32,073 bases of DNA from DASQDN01 sp035630195 (GTDB taxonomy: Bacteria; Acidobacteriota; Terriglobia; Bryobacterales; Bryobacteraceae): assembly GCA_035630195.1 (NCBI GenBank), contig DASQLD010000106.1, forward strand, positions 1 through 32,073, given 5' to 3'. This document shows, piece by piece, positions 9,101-18,400 of the stretch. Both the position numbers and the translations under genes were made by a program. Numbering within the stretch: the stretch's first letter is position 1; each line of letters begins with the position of its first letter. The notes below the pieces were generated by a model. That model searched no databases, had not been told where the DNA came from, and saw nothing but the letters and a program-made list of their open reading frames with translations.

Positions 9101-9413
9101 TGGCGATAACGCCGGTTTGGGTTACCGGGCGAAAGCCCGACTGCGAGACTTCCAAGTCATACGTACCGGCAAGCACGTTCGGAAACGTGTATAAGCCGGC
9201 TTCATTCGATGTTGTTTCCCGGACAACGCCAGTGCTCTTGTTCGTGATGCGAACCGTGGCCCCTTGAACCAAACTGCCTGAAGCGTCCTGTATGGATCCG
9301 AGTAGGGATCCATATAAAACCTGGGCGTTGATGCGCTGGATGGCGAATCCGGAAGTTAGTACGACAAGCAGCGTTAGGATTGAAACGCCGCGGAGGATTC
9401 GTTGCGCGTGCAT
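6084..9413 (-). CDS. Oar-like TonB-dependent receptor (first of three)
   Basis: 1109 residues. A signal peptide (about 1-30, ending INAQ) is followed by a carboxypeptidase-regulatory-like beta domain (about 31-115: GSLVQGATVRITNKSTGVVR, then GTYDLEVSQSGF). A plug-like region (about 135-250, with NNNSTRLDGAVN and AAITVVTKSGTNEFHGSAFG) precedes a long outer-membrane barrel ending in the terminal aromatic RFALRIQF. This layout is the large Oar/TonB receptor class that is abundant in Acidobacteria. GGGAGGG lies about 6 bases before the ATG. It converges on the sulfatase gene with a 105-bp overlap of reading frames. Probable role: uptake of oligomeric or complexed substrates across the outer membrane. 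The ligand is unknown. Confidence 0.92.
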   Translation of the reverse strand: MHAQRILRGVSILTLLVVLTSGFAIQRINAQVLYGSLLGSIQDASGSLVQGATVRITNKSTGVVRETTSNEAGLYTFPNVLAGTYDLEVSQSGFRPVTQTGVIATVNSVTRTDIRLEVGATTEQITVSASAALLQSDKADVHSELTTKEVMDLPTGAYRNYQSLINLVPGATPADTQNSIQGAPARGLATNINGTAKNNNSTRLDGAVNVYLWLPHHVAYVAPQETVETVSIATNNFDAEQGLAGGAAITVVTKSGTNEFHGSAFGYHTNNHLKARNFFQVGEQPRSSRNMDGATFGGPILRNKLFFFGGWEGMWERTAANGFFTVPTDDIRRGDFTAYSTIYDPATGDANGAGRTPFPNNIIPLNRQSAISRKMQDLIPQPNLPGTTANYFSAGTLVFDRQNYDAKVNWNRSDRHALFAKYSAMDAVGSCPFSLGEAGGSAVCTGSSPGTANTLVQIATIGHTFTVSPQIVVDGNVGWTRLEQRGTNPDFGTNFGLDVLGIPGTNGPDPRQSGMPAFAINGYTTLGNSDNPRPNTYADQSFTINNNVGILAGKHDLRVGLDVVRHQLNHWQPELNNPRGLFTFSGGETALNATGAAAPNQFNAYAAFLLGSPISMGKSLQHLTMSGREWQFGTYIRDRWQATQNLTLSLGLRYEYYPLMTRADRGLERYDPTTNLVLFGRRGDNPDNVGINVSKTMFAPRVGFAYRLGADTVIRSGYGITYDPLPFSRPLRGPYPATISQTFVGSNTFAPFGPLEQGIPPFTGPDLTPGFAPLPVTVDTRSPWAGTLNRGYIQSWNFILERRLPGETVVSAGYVGTQTTNQLADRDINAAPVGGGNTGKPLYPQFRRTAVTSMWDGWLSANYHSAQFSVNRNMGGLTLKGAYTFSKAINSTDEDGWANVMWNHPEVLDRNRALAGYDRTHILQLGWVYEMPFGPGKKWANGGFVSMLTRDWQVNGNFSAYSGTPFTVTSAGTSLNAPGNAQTADQVLPEVEKLGGIGRNVAFFDPLAFRAVTDRRYGSSGRNILRGPGVINTDLSLFRTFPIRERFQLQFRAEAFNASNTPHFNNPGANVSNMRLSANGTITDLGNFMSITSARTDERIFRFALRIQF

Positions 9414-9498
9414 GAGATCCCTCCCACTGAAGTATCAACATTACGACGCAGTAAATGTTTTGAATATATCATGCACGCATGCGCGTTACTGGAGAAAA

Positions 9499-9819
9499 CT
9501 ACTCGACGATGACGGCTGTTCCGCTGACGCTGACCATGAGCATGCCGTTGTTTTGACCAAGAACTTCATAGTCAATGTCGACTCCTACGATCGCGTTGGC
9601 CCCTACTTCTTTTGCGCTGGCAGTTAGCTCGGAGAATGCAAGGTCGCGCGCGTTTCGGAGTTCCTTTTCGTATGCCGCTGAGCGGCCACCGACGATGTCA
9701 CGGAGACCCGCAAACAGGTCTTTGAAGATGTTGGCGCCGAGGATCGCCTCGCCGGTAACGATGCCTCGATAGTCGCGGATGCTTTTGCCATCAATAGCCG
9801 GTGTAGTGGTGATGATCAT
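9499..9819 (-). CDS. YbjQ/UPF0145 family protein
   Basis: 106 residues from the ATG at 9819, chosen because the family begins with a short 'TTP' strand (here MIITTTPAIDG) and an AAAGGAG lies just upstream, although the gap is short at 3-4 bases. The core blocks GIVTGEAILGANIFKDLFAG, RDIVGGRSAAYEKEL and GANAIVGVDIDYEVLGQ are the family signature, and the length is typical. The family forms small pentameric or oligomeric domains of uncertain function, sometimes annotated as heavy-metal-binding. It follows the methyltransferase gene by 37 bases on the same strand and is likely co-transcribed. Confidence 0.92.
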   Translation of the reverse strand: MIITTTPAIDGKSIRDYRGIVTGEAILGANIFKDLFAGLRDIVGGRSAAYEKELRNARDLAFSELTASAKEVGANAIVGVDIDYEVLGQNNGMLMVSVSGTAVIVE

Positions 9820-9856
9820 ATGCTCCTTTATACGCGGTTCGAACTGTAATGTTCGA

Positions 9857-10468
9857 TTAAGCAATTCTTTTCATGACCCAGGTTGTCATTGAACGTTGGT
9901 TCTGAACAACGGTTGTCTTGAGGGGGTCGATTAATTGTCCACCGAGTTGTTCGGCTAGTGTTTCAAGGAGCGCCGCGTCGACCAAATAGCGCTCAGAGCC
10001 GTCGGGCAGGTTGTACCGACGGCCGGAGACCTGATCTATTTGATGTTCGATTCCGATGGATGACGCGAGGCGGCAGAAGAAAAGGCCGCCGCGCTTCAAG
10101 GCGCGCCATGAGCCTTGGAGCATCGCATAAAAATGATCGTCGTCGCGCGCGAAGTGCAGGACGGCGCTGTTGATGACGACATCGGCGAAATGCTCCGGGA
10201 AGGACATCTGCTCAACGGGTTCGATGCGGAAGTTGTCGGAAGGAATCGTAGGCGCTAGGACCGCGGCGATGCGACGGACTTCGGCAATCGCTCGTGGATC
10301 GAAGTCCGCGCCGAAGACTTCGTATCCCTCCCGAAGCAGGTAGATCAAGTTGCGTCCGGCTCCGCAGCCGGCATCGAGGATTCGCATTCCCGGAGCAATT
10401 TTGCCACGCAGGAGTTGGTCGAATAGATAAATATCAACCTGGCCGAACTGCGCTTGAAGGTTGGACAT
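9857..10468 (-). CDS. Class I SAM-dependent methyltransferase
   Basis: 203 residues with the Rossmann methyltransferase motifs: motif I ILDAGCGAGRNLIYLL at about 34-49, motif II (VFGADFDPRAI, with an acidic residue that binds the SAM ribose), and motif IV/V (ADVVINSAVLHFARDD, then LKRGGLFFCRLAS). An AGGA lies about 7 bases before the ATG. The target molecule cannot be deduced; the family covers small molecules and nucleobases. It is the first gene of a two-gene unit with the YbjQ-like protein. Its start lies only about 12-33 bases from the divergent cytochrome c start, so its promoter must lie inside that coding region. Confidence 0.9.
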   Translation of the reverse strand: MSNLQAQFGQVDIYLFDQLLRGKIAPGMRILDAGCGAGRNLIYLLREGYEVFGADFDPRAIAEVRRIAAVLAPTIPSDNFRIEPVEQMSFPEHFADVVINSAVLHFARDDDHFYAMLQGSWRALKRGGLFFCRLASSIGIEHQIDQVSGRRYNLPDGSERYLVDAALLETLAEQLGGQLIDPLKTTVVQNQRSMTTWVMKRIA

Positions 10469-10480
10469 GAAGCTGTCCTG

Positions 10481-11110
10481 ATGATACGAGACAATCTGCA
10501 GATGGGCCCACGAGTTGCGGCGGTACTACTATCGATGATGCTAACGACTGCGGGCCGGACCCAGTCAACACCAGAAGCCAGAGGGAAGGATGTCTTTCGC
10601 GCGTGCGGCGGCTGTCATAACGTACTGACGGATGCTCGGCGGGCAGGTCCATCGCTGCGGACGCTGTTCGGGAAAGTTCGCTTGATCAATGGCAAGCGAG
10701 CTCTCGAGCAGAACGTGCGGGAACTGGTGACGGAAGGCTATAACGGGATGCCTTCGTACAAGAATCTATTGCGTCCTCAAGATTGGGAAGATCTGATGGC
10801 CTATTTGAAAACGTTGCGGGGACGACCCGAGATCAACGCCGTTCTGCGTCCCATCCGGGGCGCGGATGACGAAGTGCTTAGCAACGGCAAAAAGGTCTAC
10901 TTGGAACAGTGTGGAGCGTGCCACGCTCAACCGGCGAATAGGACACCGGAGATTCTGACGGTATATAAACGATCGCAACTCGCTAATGGCGATTCAGTTC
11001 AGGAAGCGACTATCCTTCGACGCATCCGCGAGGGACATGGAGGCATGCCGACCAGGCCCCTCGAGGATGCGGTGTTGTTCTCGCTCATTGCGTATTTGAA
11101 AGCGCAATAG
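10481..11110 (+). CDS. Exported di-haem cytochrome c
   Basis: 209 residues from the ATG at 10481. An alternative ATG at 10502 gives a shorter leader, and neither has a strong ribosome site. A hydrophobic signal segment (RVAAVLLSMMLTTAG) precedes two c-type haem modules. Haem site 1 is CGGCH at 42-46, with a likely axial Met in GYNGMPSY (Met90). Haem site 2 is CGACH at 144-148, with GHGGMPTRP supplying the second Met. Each module is about 90 residues, so this looks like a fused tandem of class I domains. It should act as a periplasmic electron carrier or a haem subunit of a dehydrogenase. No obvious partner enzyme adjoins it; the enolase-type dehydratase gene on the other strand ends 3 bases away. 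Confidence 0.9.
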   Translation: MIRDNLQMGPRVAAVLLSMMLTTAGRTQSTPEARGKDVFRACGGCHNVLTDARRAGPSLRTLFGKVRLINGKRALEQNVRELVTEGYNGMPSYKNLLRPQDWEDLMAYLKTLRGRPEINAVLRPIRGADDEVLSNGKKVYLEQCGACHAQPANRTPEILTVYKRSQLANGDSVQEATILRRIREGHGGMPTRPLEDAVLFSLIAYLKAQ

Positions 11111-11113
11111 ACG

Positions 11114-12337
11114 TTATGCCCAGAACTGTTCACCGTCCACTAGCTGCGACCGCAGGTACTCGTCGTTCGGCTCGAAGCCGAGTCCGGGGGCGTCCGGTAC
11201 TTTTAATTGTCCATTGCGAACTTCCGGCGGCCTTGTCGATGACATCTGCTCGACGTGTCGTGTGGGTCGGCCGAGAGCGCTCTCGCTCCGATAGAAGTTG
11301 TGAATTGCGGACCCAAAATGCGCTGACGCGTAGCAGAGCACGAGACTCCCGACGTTGTGCAGAGCTACGGGTGTCTTGGTGATCATGGCGTAGTCCGCGA
11401 TCTTTCTGGCTCCGGTGATTCCGCCTGCGAACGCCAGGTCGGGGTGAATGATGTCTGCAGTCTGCCTATCGAGAAACGGCTTGAACCCGGTGACGAGCTC
11501 AAGCTTTTCGCCCGCGAGGATTGGAATTCGTGTCGACCGGCGAAGAGCGTCCCAGCCCTCGGAGAAGCTCACGGGCATGGGGTCTTCGAGGAAGAGAGGA
11601 TTGATCGGCTCGACTGCTTTCGCGATCTGGATGGAGCTTAATGTATCGAACTCGTTGTGGCAGTGAACGGCGATGTCGATGGAATCGCCGACGGCTTCGC
11701 GAACGTTGGCGTATGCTTTGCCCACAGTGCGAATCTGACTGCTGTCGAGCGACGAAGCAAATCGACCCATCGGCAGCCCGATGAGACCGTGGATATCGAT
11801 TTTGAATGCGGTAAAACCCTCGGGAGCCGCTTTCACTCTAGCCGCCCATTCCTTGCATGAGGCCGGGTCCAGAGGCTTCAAGCCACCGCCGTGTGAGTAG
11901 AGCTTGATCGCGTCCCGAAATGGTCCGCCGAGCAGGACGTTCACCGGTTGCCCCGTGATCTTGCCTGCCAGGTCCCAGAGTGCGATGTCGATACCACTGA
12001 CCGTGGGAACGTGCGCCATGTAGGGATGCATGAACGACATCATGTTCGAAAAGTGCCGTTCGATGGAAAGCGGGTCCTGGCCGACGAGAACTTGTTTGAA
12101 CTGTTCGATGCGACTGCGGGCCATCGGACCCGAGGCTCCGGCCTCTCCATAGCCGACCAACCCGGCATCGGTATTGATTCGGATGAGGCAATTGCCGGCA
12201 ATGTTTTTGACCTGCATCGCCTTCACATCGGTGATCTTGACCTTGCCACGCTGCGCCTGAGCCAAGGCTCGGTAGCGCGGGAAGGAGGTCGTGGCCGATG
12301 CAGTCATCAAGGCGCGCAATAACGTTCGTCTTGTCAT
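11114..12337 (-). CDS. Tat-exported enolase-superfamily dehydratase (mandelate racemase/galactonate dehydratase type)
   Basis: 407 residues. A leader with twin arginines (MTRRTLLRALMTASATT) precedes the enolase N-terminal capping domain (about 33-150) and the barrel domain. Candidate catalytic residues are Lys179/Asp181 in FKIDIHG, the metal-ligand strand IAVHCHNEFD at 222-231, Glu251 in LFLEDPMP, Glu277 in GEKLE and His327 in ALHN. This set resembles D-galactonate/mannonate-type acid-sugar dehydratases, but the exact substrate cannot be read from sequence. Export is unusual for the superfamily in general but recurrent in acidobacterial and planctomycete genomes. The start lies 21 bases from the divergent glycerophosphodiesterase start. 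Confidence 0.87.
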   Translation of the reverse strand: MTRRTLLRALMTASATTSFPRYRALAQAQRGKVKITDVKAMQVKNIAGNCLIRINTDAGLVGYGEAGASGPMARSRIEQFKQVLVGQDPLSIERHFSNMMSFMHPYMAHVPTVSGIDIALWDLAGKITGQPVNVLLGGPFRDAIKLYSHGGGLKPLDPASCKEWAARVKAAPEGFTAFKIDIHGLIGLPMGRFASSLDSSQIRTVGKAYANVREAVGDSIDIAVHCHNEFDTLSSIQIAKAVEPINPLFLEDPMPVSFSEGWDALRRSTRIPILAGEKLELVTGFKPFLDRQTADIIHPDLAFAGGITGARKIADYAMITKTPVALHNVGSLVLCYASAHFGSAIHNFYRSESALGRPTRHVEQMSSTRPPEVRNGQLKVPDAPGLGFEPNDEYLRSQLVDGEQFWA

Positions 12338-12358
12338 GTCGGATATATTATCTTGACT

Positions 12359-13207
12359 ATGCGCGTCTGGCGTTATCTCCTGCTATTTGCTTCGATTCTG
12401 ACCGCGGCTGACAAGCCAATAGTGATTGCACATCGCGGCGGCGCCGCATTGTGGCCCGAGAATACTATCGCAGCCTTTCATCATGCGGTGACGCTGGGAG
12501 TCGACATGTTGGAGTTCGACATGAACGTCACGGCTGATAACCGGATTGTGATCCATCATGACTCGACTGTGAACTCGGAGGTTTGCCGGCCCTCGGCGGG
12601 GTCGCAAGTGAAGCCAGGTCCAATCCACCTGCTGACGCTGAATGACATCCTTCGATTCGATTGTGGATCGTCGGAGCGTCCGAACTCACCCAACTATAAG
12701 ACTTCGCCGGCGCAGAAAATGCCGACGCTCGATTTGTTCCTGTCAGCGGTGAAGGCAAGTAACCTGCCACTGCTGGGAGAGACTAAGATGCCGCCGGCGG
12801 GAACCGAATCTGTTACTCCGGAGAAGTTCGTTGAGCTTATAGACACGATTGTTCGAAAGCACAATGTCGAGGATCGTTTTATTTTGCAGTCGAGCGACTA
12901 TCGTACTACTGATGCGATGAAGAAGAGGAACCCGAAGATCAAGATTTGTCTTTTAAACGCCCGGCGGTTCAAGCCAGGTTATCTGGAACTGGCGCGCCGC
13001 CATGGCGCTACACATCTGATGCTCCGAGCCGATGACGCGACTGCGGACGAGATACGACAGCTTCAATCCGCCGGTATAAAAATTCTGTCCGGTACTGCAA
13101 ATGCAGTGGACCAGTGGAAGAAATATGTCGAGTTGGGAATGGACGGCATCCTGACTGATGATCCTCTCGGATTGATGCAGTTTCTGGGACGAAGGATCGG
13201 CAAGTAA
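12359..13207 (+). CDS. Secreted glycerophosphodiester phosphodiesterase
   Basis: 282 residues from the ATG at 12359; a TTG two codons upstream is also possible. A short signal peptide (MRVWRYLLLFASILTAA) leads straight into the GDPD barrel. The first motif is IAHRGGAALWPENTIAAF (His25, Arg26, Glu34), followed by MLEFDMNV (Glu52, Asp54) and IHHDST (His66/67), all expected for metal-dependent glycerophosphodiesterases. Later MDGILTDDP matches the C-terminal family block. The enzyme would release glycerol-3-phosphate and an alcohol from deacylated phospholipids in the periplasm. The TATATT/TATTAT stretch at 12344-12351 lies 8-10 bases before the ATG, which would fit a leaderless transcript. The stop codon abuts that of the convergent NIF3-like gene. 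Confidence 0.93.
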   Translation: MRVWRYLLLFASILTAADKPIVIAHRGGAALWPENTIAAFHHAVTLGVDMLEFDMNVTADNRIVIHHDSTVNSEVCRPSAGSQVKPGPIHLLTLNDILRFDCGSSERPNSPNYKTSPAQKMPTLDLFLSAVKASNLPLLGETKMPPAGTESVTPEKFVELIDTIVRKHNVEDRFILQSSDYRTTDAMKKRNPKIKICLLNARRFKPGYLELARRHGATHLMLRADDATADEIRQLQSAGIKILSGTANAVDQWKKYVELGMDGILTDDPLGLMQFLGRRIGK

Positions 13208-14065
13208 CTACTTCGGCATCCAGAACGGTTCGACCGCGGGGACGAACGCGACCTTGGTGTCTTTCATGAACGTCTTCAGCCACGTGGCGCAATTTTCCAT
13301 ACCGGCTTGCTCGGAAGGAATGTGTCCCATCAAAATGAGCGCCTTTCGTTTGCCCTGAGCCGCGGCGTCACTGACATACTCGATCGTTTCCCATTCCGGC
13401 ACTTCGCCAATCACGAGCACCTCGACGTCATCACGCTGCAGCATCCTGCGATGCGCCGCTGGGCCGGACGCGCCGGGGACCATGGCTACCTTTGTGATCT
13501 TCATATCGCGCGAACCTACTACGCGAAGAACCTTGATCTTCAATTTGCTGCGAATGTCGGCTGCCAGGCTTTCCAGGGTGGTCTCAGGCATTGTGTACAG
13601 GGACGGCGTCTCTGCGTTCTGATACTTCTGCCAGCCCAGGGCATTTTTCATCCCTTCCATAATCCCGTCCGGACGGCGCATATGCCAGTGGTCGTGAAAG
13701 CGAAAGACGACAAGCTTGTGCTCCCGAATGAACTTCTCTTTAGCAGCCCACACGGCGTCGTTGTCCTTCCGCAGAGTGTCGACGTTATCCTGGTGGCTGT
13801 AGAACGTGGGTTCGTGCGTGATGATGAAGTTGTGACCGGAGGCGGCGGCCCGTTCGAGCACGTCGTACGTCGCCATGACCGTGGTCGCGATACCGGTCAC
13901 GGGCGTTTCCGGATCGCCGGCCTTGATGGTATCGACGGTCTGCTCGCGCCAAGGCACGCCTACGTGGGCCTTGATGCTATCCACAATCTCACGAGCTGTC
14001 TGCTGGGCAGACGCGATACCGAGCGGTGCGACGGCTATACAGAGTAAACGGGCGGCGATCATCAT
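13208..14065 (-). CDS. Exported NIF3-like dinuclear-metal protein
   Basis: 285 residues with a probable Sec signal peptide (MMIAARLLCIAVAPLGIASA, cleavage after ASA). The NIF3 fold is recognised from TPVTGIATTVMATYDVLERA, HNFIITHEPTFY with the metal-binding His, VVFRFHDHWH, and the C-terminal GHIPSEQAGMENCATWLK, where His and Glu complete the two-metal site. NIF3/DUF34 proteins are widespread, usually cytosolic, and of disputed function (hydrolase or metal insertase have been proposed). The exported form here is unusual. It is the third gene after the TonB receptor and phosphodiesterase, 39 bases behind the latter, and probably shares their transcript. Confidence 0.88.
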   Translation of the reverse strand: MMIAARLLCIAVAPLGIASAQQTAREIVDSIKAHVGVPWREQTVDTIKAGDPETPVTGIATTVMATYDVLERAAASGHNFIITHEPTFYSHQDNVDTLRKDNDAVWAAKEKFIREHKLVVFRFHDHWHMRRPDGIMEGMKNALGWQKYQNAETPSLYTMPETTLESLAADIRSKLKIKVLRVVGSRDMKITKVAMVPGASGPAAHRRMLQRDDVEVLVIGEVPEWETIEYVSDAAAQGKRKALILMGHIPSEQAGMENCATWLKTFMKDTKVAFVPAVEPFWMPK

Positions 14066-14104
14066 TGTGGTCCATGGTATCCGATGAGGCTGCTTGCGCC
14101 GGAC

Positions 14105-15454
14105 TCAGAATAGTGGCTTTAAGTCTGCCGCGGGCAGACTGATGCCGAGCCCCTTTGCAAGAGTCGGACCGACGCTTCGGATATCGATCTCTCCTAATGC
14201 CTTGCCTTTTGGAATACCCGGACCCGTGATGAAAAATGAAGCGCGCATTTCCTGGTGTGTCGGAGCATAGCCGTGCGTACCGCGCACAGGAACGTCTCTG
14301 GTTAAAGCACCCGCAGGCGCGGATCCGATGGCAAAGCCAGGTTTGAGATCTACCCAGAAGGCGACGTTCGGCGCTCCTCCCAGTTCAGCAACGGCCCTTC
14401 GGTCGAGAATCGCAGCAATGCCATTCTTAGGATCGGACGCGAGATCTTTCAGCAAGCGGTCGACCTGCTTTAAGGTTTCCGTGTCATTGGCATCTTTCAA
14501 GATGATTGCGGCTGAGCCCCCGGCAGACCAGGGCTGCGCTTTCCAGTCTGCAATCGCTGGGGCTTTAGGGGCTTTCGGCTCAACGGCCGGCCTGATCAGG
14601 CCGGCTTTCACGAACGCGCCTCAAAGATTTAATTCATGTTCGACGCGCGCCATGCCATGATCGGAGACGATACAAATTGAGGCATCGGGAGCAACCGATC
14701 GCATCGCCTGCTCAAGCACGCCTACCATCTTGTCGATCTCTTCAAGCGCGGCGAATGCGGGGGCGGTTATGGGCCCGGTATCGTGCTCAATGTGGTCGAG
14801 AGAAGCCATGTGGAGTGTCAGGACGCGCGCACGCTTCTCCTTGATGATGGACGCGGCATACTTCGTGCGCATCCAGTCACCGGGGGTAGCATCGTCGAGA
14901 TCGATGATGTACTTTCCGTGCACTGGCTCAAATGCAGACAGCAGACCTGGAGAGGATAGGGATCGAAGCAGCTTCAAATCGTCCGAGGTGGTCATCGCTC
15001 GCCAGTATTCGGGGATCAGGTGGCTGACACCTTTCGCGCCCACGCTTACCGGCCAGGCCACACTTCCAACGGTGTATCCCGCCTTTGCCGCCATTTCCCA
15101 CAAGGTGGGAACGCGAACGTCCTCCGCGTACCAATACCAGCCTCCGAGATTGGTCTGCAGCGGATCGAATGTCACGTTGTTATAGATGCCGTGCTTGGCG
15201 GGCCACACTCCGGTGAGCATCGTGGTGTGCGTCGGATATGTCACGGTGGGGAGAACTCCACGGACACCGCTGGCGTGGGCGCCGTCGCGCAAGATACGCC
15301 GAAGGTTCGGAATCTTTAGCCCGTACTTGTCAGCCTGAATCACGTATTGCGGATTCAGTCCATCGATCGAAATCATCAACAAGCCACTTCTGTCGGAGGG
15401 CGCAGCGACAGTCGCCGACAGAAGCCCGAGGAAGACGCAAAAAAGTTTTCTCAA
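14105..15454 (-). pseudogene. Nucleotide-pyrophosphatase-like phosphodiesterase interrupted by an in-frame TGA
   Basis: The minus strand from 15454 gives a signal peptide (MRKLFCVFLGLLSATVAA) and an alkaline-phosphatase/NPP fold: LLMISIDGL (Asp31), LPTVTYPTHTTMLTG with the nucleophile Thr, SLDHIEHDTG, and VSDHGM (Asp265, His266). A TGA at 14621-14623 then ends the frame at codon 278. The same frame continues from 14620 for 171 more codons to a TAA-type end at 14105. That tail has exactly the expected NPP C-terminus, including the last metal-ligand His in RGTHGY. No frameshift is needed: one base change would restore a 449-aa enzyme. The truncated product would lack that ligand and should be inactive. 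The start overlaps the TonB receptor stop by 4 bases. Confidence 0.85.
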
Positions 15455-18400
15455 AATGATAACCGCAAAGCAAGTTGAACGGCCCGAGGATCGAACGTGG
15501 AACCGACGCGCCCGAAGTTGGCGCTGCGGAAATCGGTGGTCGGGGCTGTGAAATTTGTCGTGTTGAACAAGTTGAAGAACTCTCCACGGAACGTGAGGCG
15601 CGACTCTTCATTGATGAACGGCATCGCAAAGTTTTTCTGCATCATGAGGTTAACTTGATACAGAGCGTAGCCGTACACGGCGTTCCTGCCGATATTCCCA
15701 AAGGGACTGGAAGCCGGCGGAATCGCGATGTTGGTCCGATTGAAGTAATTCTCGTGATTGCGTTGATCGTCAGGAGCCAGAATCCCTGCTGACGGATTCA
15801 GCACATTTGGCCGGAGCGCAACATTGCCGAGAAAATCGGCCTGTCCGTCGGATAAGCGTCCATCGGTATCTCCATACCGCAAGTTGAGTGGTTGCCCGCT
15901 TTGAAGGTTGATGATTGTCGAAGCTTCCCAGCCCCCTGCAATCGCGTCAACTACGCCAGGCGTGTCGGAGCCGAAGCGCTTCCCGCGGCCGAAGGGCAGG
16001 CTGTAAACCACACTGGTTGTGTTGTTGAAACGCTGATCGAAACTCGATGGACCTTTGTCGTTGTTGGGATTGTAAAAGTCCTGCGGGTTCGGGGAACCGC
16101 CGTTGGTTCCTTCAAGTACCTGACCTACATTATCGATAGCCTTCGCGTACGTGAAGGAATTCAATAAAGTCAGATCGCCACCGCGATGTTCGAACCGGAC
16201 TTGCAGGGCATTATAGTTCGAGAAGCCGGTCGGGACGACCGCCGTGATGTTGCCGTATCCGGGGATCGGACGCCGCGCCTGCAGAGTAGAGAGAGGAGTG
16301 CCGCCGGTAGCCGCAAGTTCGGCGTCCGTAACCGGTCGAGCTTGATTCAAATCTCCGAGCAATGGCAATTTGACGCCCTTGTTTCCCACATAGGCGACGT
16401 CGATGAGTGTACTTGGCGAGAGAGATTGTTGAATGGTGAAGTGCCAGTTTTGGATATAACTCCAGGGCATCTCCTGTTGCATGTAGAGAATCACATTGCT
16501 GGGAAGATTGGACGGGTATCCTTGCCATGTGGTGCGGAAGCAATTCTCGAAAGCATTTCCCGAGCAGAGGCTGCCAATATTCAGGACACTGTTTGTTCGA
16601 GAGAACCGCGTCACGAACGGCGCGTTCGTGCCCAGCACTTCGGCAGACGCCATGCGATTCCAATAGTTGTATCCGATTCCATAGCCGCTGCGGACAACGG
16701 TGTTCTTCGTTAGCTGGTAAGCGAATCCAACACGGGGAGCAAAGTTGTTCCAATCCATTTTGCGCAACGAACGTTCTTCGAGTGATCCGTCTTTGGCGAG
16801 CACAAGCTGGCGGGTCGCGAGGTCAAAGTTGGCGAGTTCGTTGTTCGCCTCATACATAGGGGTCGTGATCTCATACCGGACTCCGAGATTCAGAGTAAGC
16901 CGATCATTTACTTTCCAATCGTCCTGGATGTAGAACCAATTCGCCCACTGCCGCACGTCGGCAATTTTCTGCGTCGCGAGTTGGTAGCTGCTGCGAGCGC
17001 CGAAGTAGAAATCGGCCAGAGAGTAGACGACGTTGGTCGCTCCGGCCGTCAAACGCGAGTAGCCTCCACCGTAGGCATCGATTCCATAGAGCGGGTTCGT
17101 ATCATCTACAGCGATGCTGAGATCGAGCCATTCGTGACCCGTTTTAAGGTTATGGCGGCCGATGATCTTGTTGTAGTTGAATCGCGAGTTGAGCGTGCGC
17201 GGAAACTGCGCTTGCGGGCTAGTGGATTGGCGGCCGATACGCGCGAATCCGTTGATGTCCTGCGGGGTGACGCCACCTTGAATACGCGGCCCTTCGGGGA
17301 GTCCTGGAATACCGAAGAGTTCTTGCATGCTTGGCCCGCCAACGGACATCGGCAACCTGTCCATGCCGAGGCGGGTGACTGCAAACCGGTACTCAATTAC
17401 AGAGGAGGAGGTCGCGGTGAATGTCAAGCCGCCAATTCCCTGCTGATTGTAGGTGTCAAGCAAACCTGTGGCGTTACCGCCGGAAAAGCCGGTGATCAGT
17501 CCAGGCTGCTCGATCGACTGATGGCGATGCGAGTACCGCGCGAATGCGGAGAGACGATCGCTGACACGATGGTCGATCTTGATTGCGCCCTTGTCTTCGA
17601 ACAACTGATTTCGAGAGAAACCGCCGAAGTTGTTGGCAATTCCGAACGCTCCGCCACCGGGCCGATTTGGCGCGGGAAGTTCGGCAAGCACGCGGCGCGC
17701 AAAGCCGGTCATGGGGACCGGTTGTCCTGCGGGAATTGTAGTGCCGGCCGGGATGGTTCTGCCGTCGCTCGCCGTAAAGGCGAATGGAACGCGGACATCC
17801 GCAGTGAGAATACCCTCTCGATGAGCGAGTGACGGAATGGAGGTAAGACTGAAAGGATTCTGGATCCAGCGCGAACCTTCGTAGTCGGCGAAGAAGAACG
17901 TGCGATCGCGAATCAGCCGCCCACCGAAAACGAATCCGAATTGGTTGCGGTTGGTAACCGGCTTGCGATTCTCGGCAGGCTTGAAGAACCCGGTTGCGTT
18001 GAGCGCCGTGTTTTGAAAGTAATTCCATAGGGCGCCGTGATACTCATTCGAGCCGGATCGCGAAGAGACGTTCATCACCGCTCCACCGGTTCGACCGTAC
18101 TCTGCTGAATAGGCGTTGACGGACATTCGGAACTCGGCGACGGAATCTGGAGAGGGTTGGGCGGCCTGGTTTGAGTAGCCCTGATTGGTGGTTCCGTAGA
18201 AGTTATTATCGACCCCGTCGAGAAGGAAGTTGTTGTAGACGCTACGCAGTCCGTTGACGTTGTAGGATCCTTCGCGGCGAGTCGTGATGTCGCCGGAATT
18301 TCCGGACTGCGACTCACGAACGCCAGGAACCAGCAGCGCCAGCGAGGAATATGTTCGTCCGCGGATAGGCAGATTTACGATCTGACGTTGATTGATGACT

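Noticed and set aside
14621..14623. Selenocysteine codon in the phosphodiesterase
   Set aside because: The position is not a conserved Cys or catalytic place in this fold, and no convincing SECIS-like hairpin was seen directly after it.
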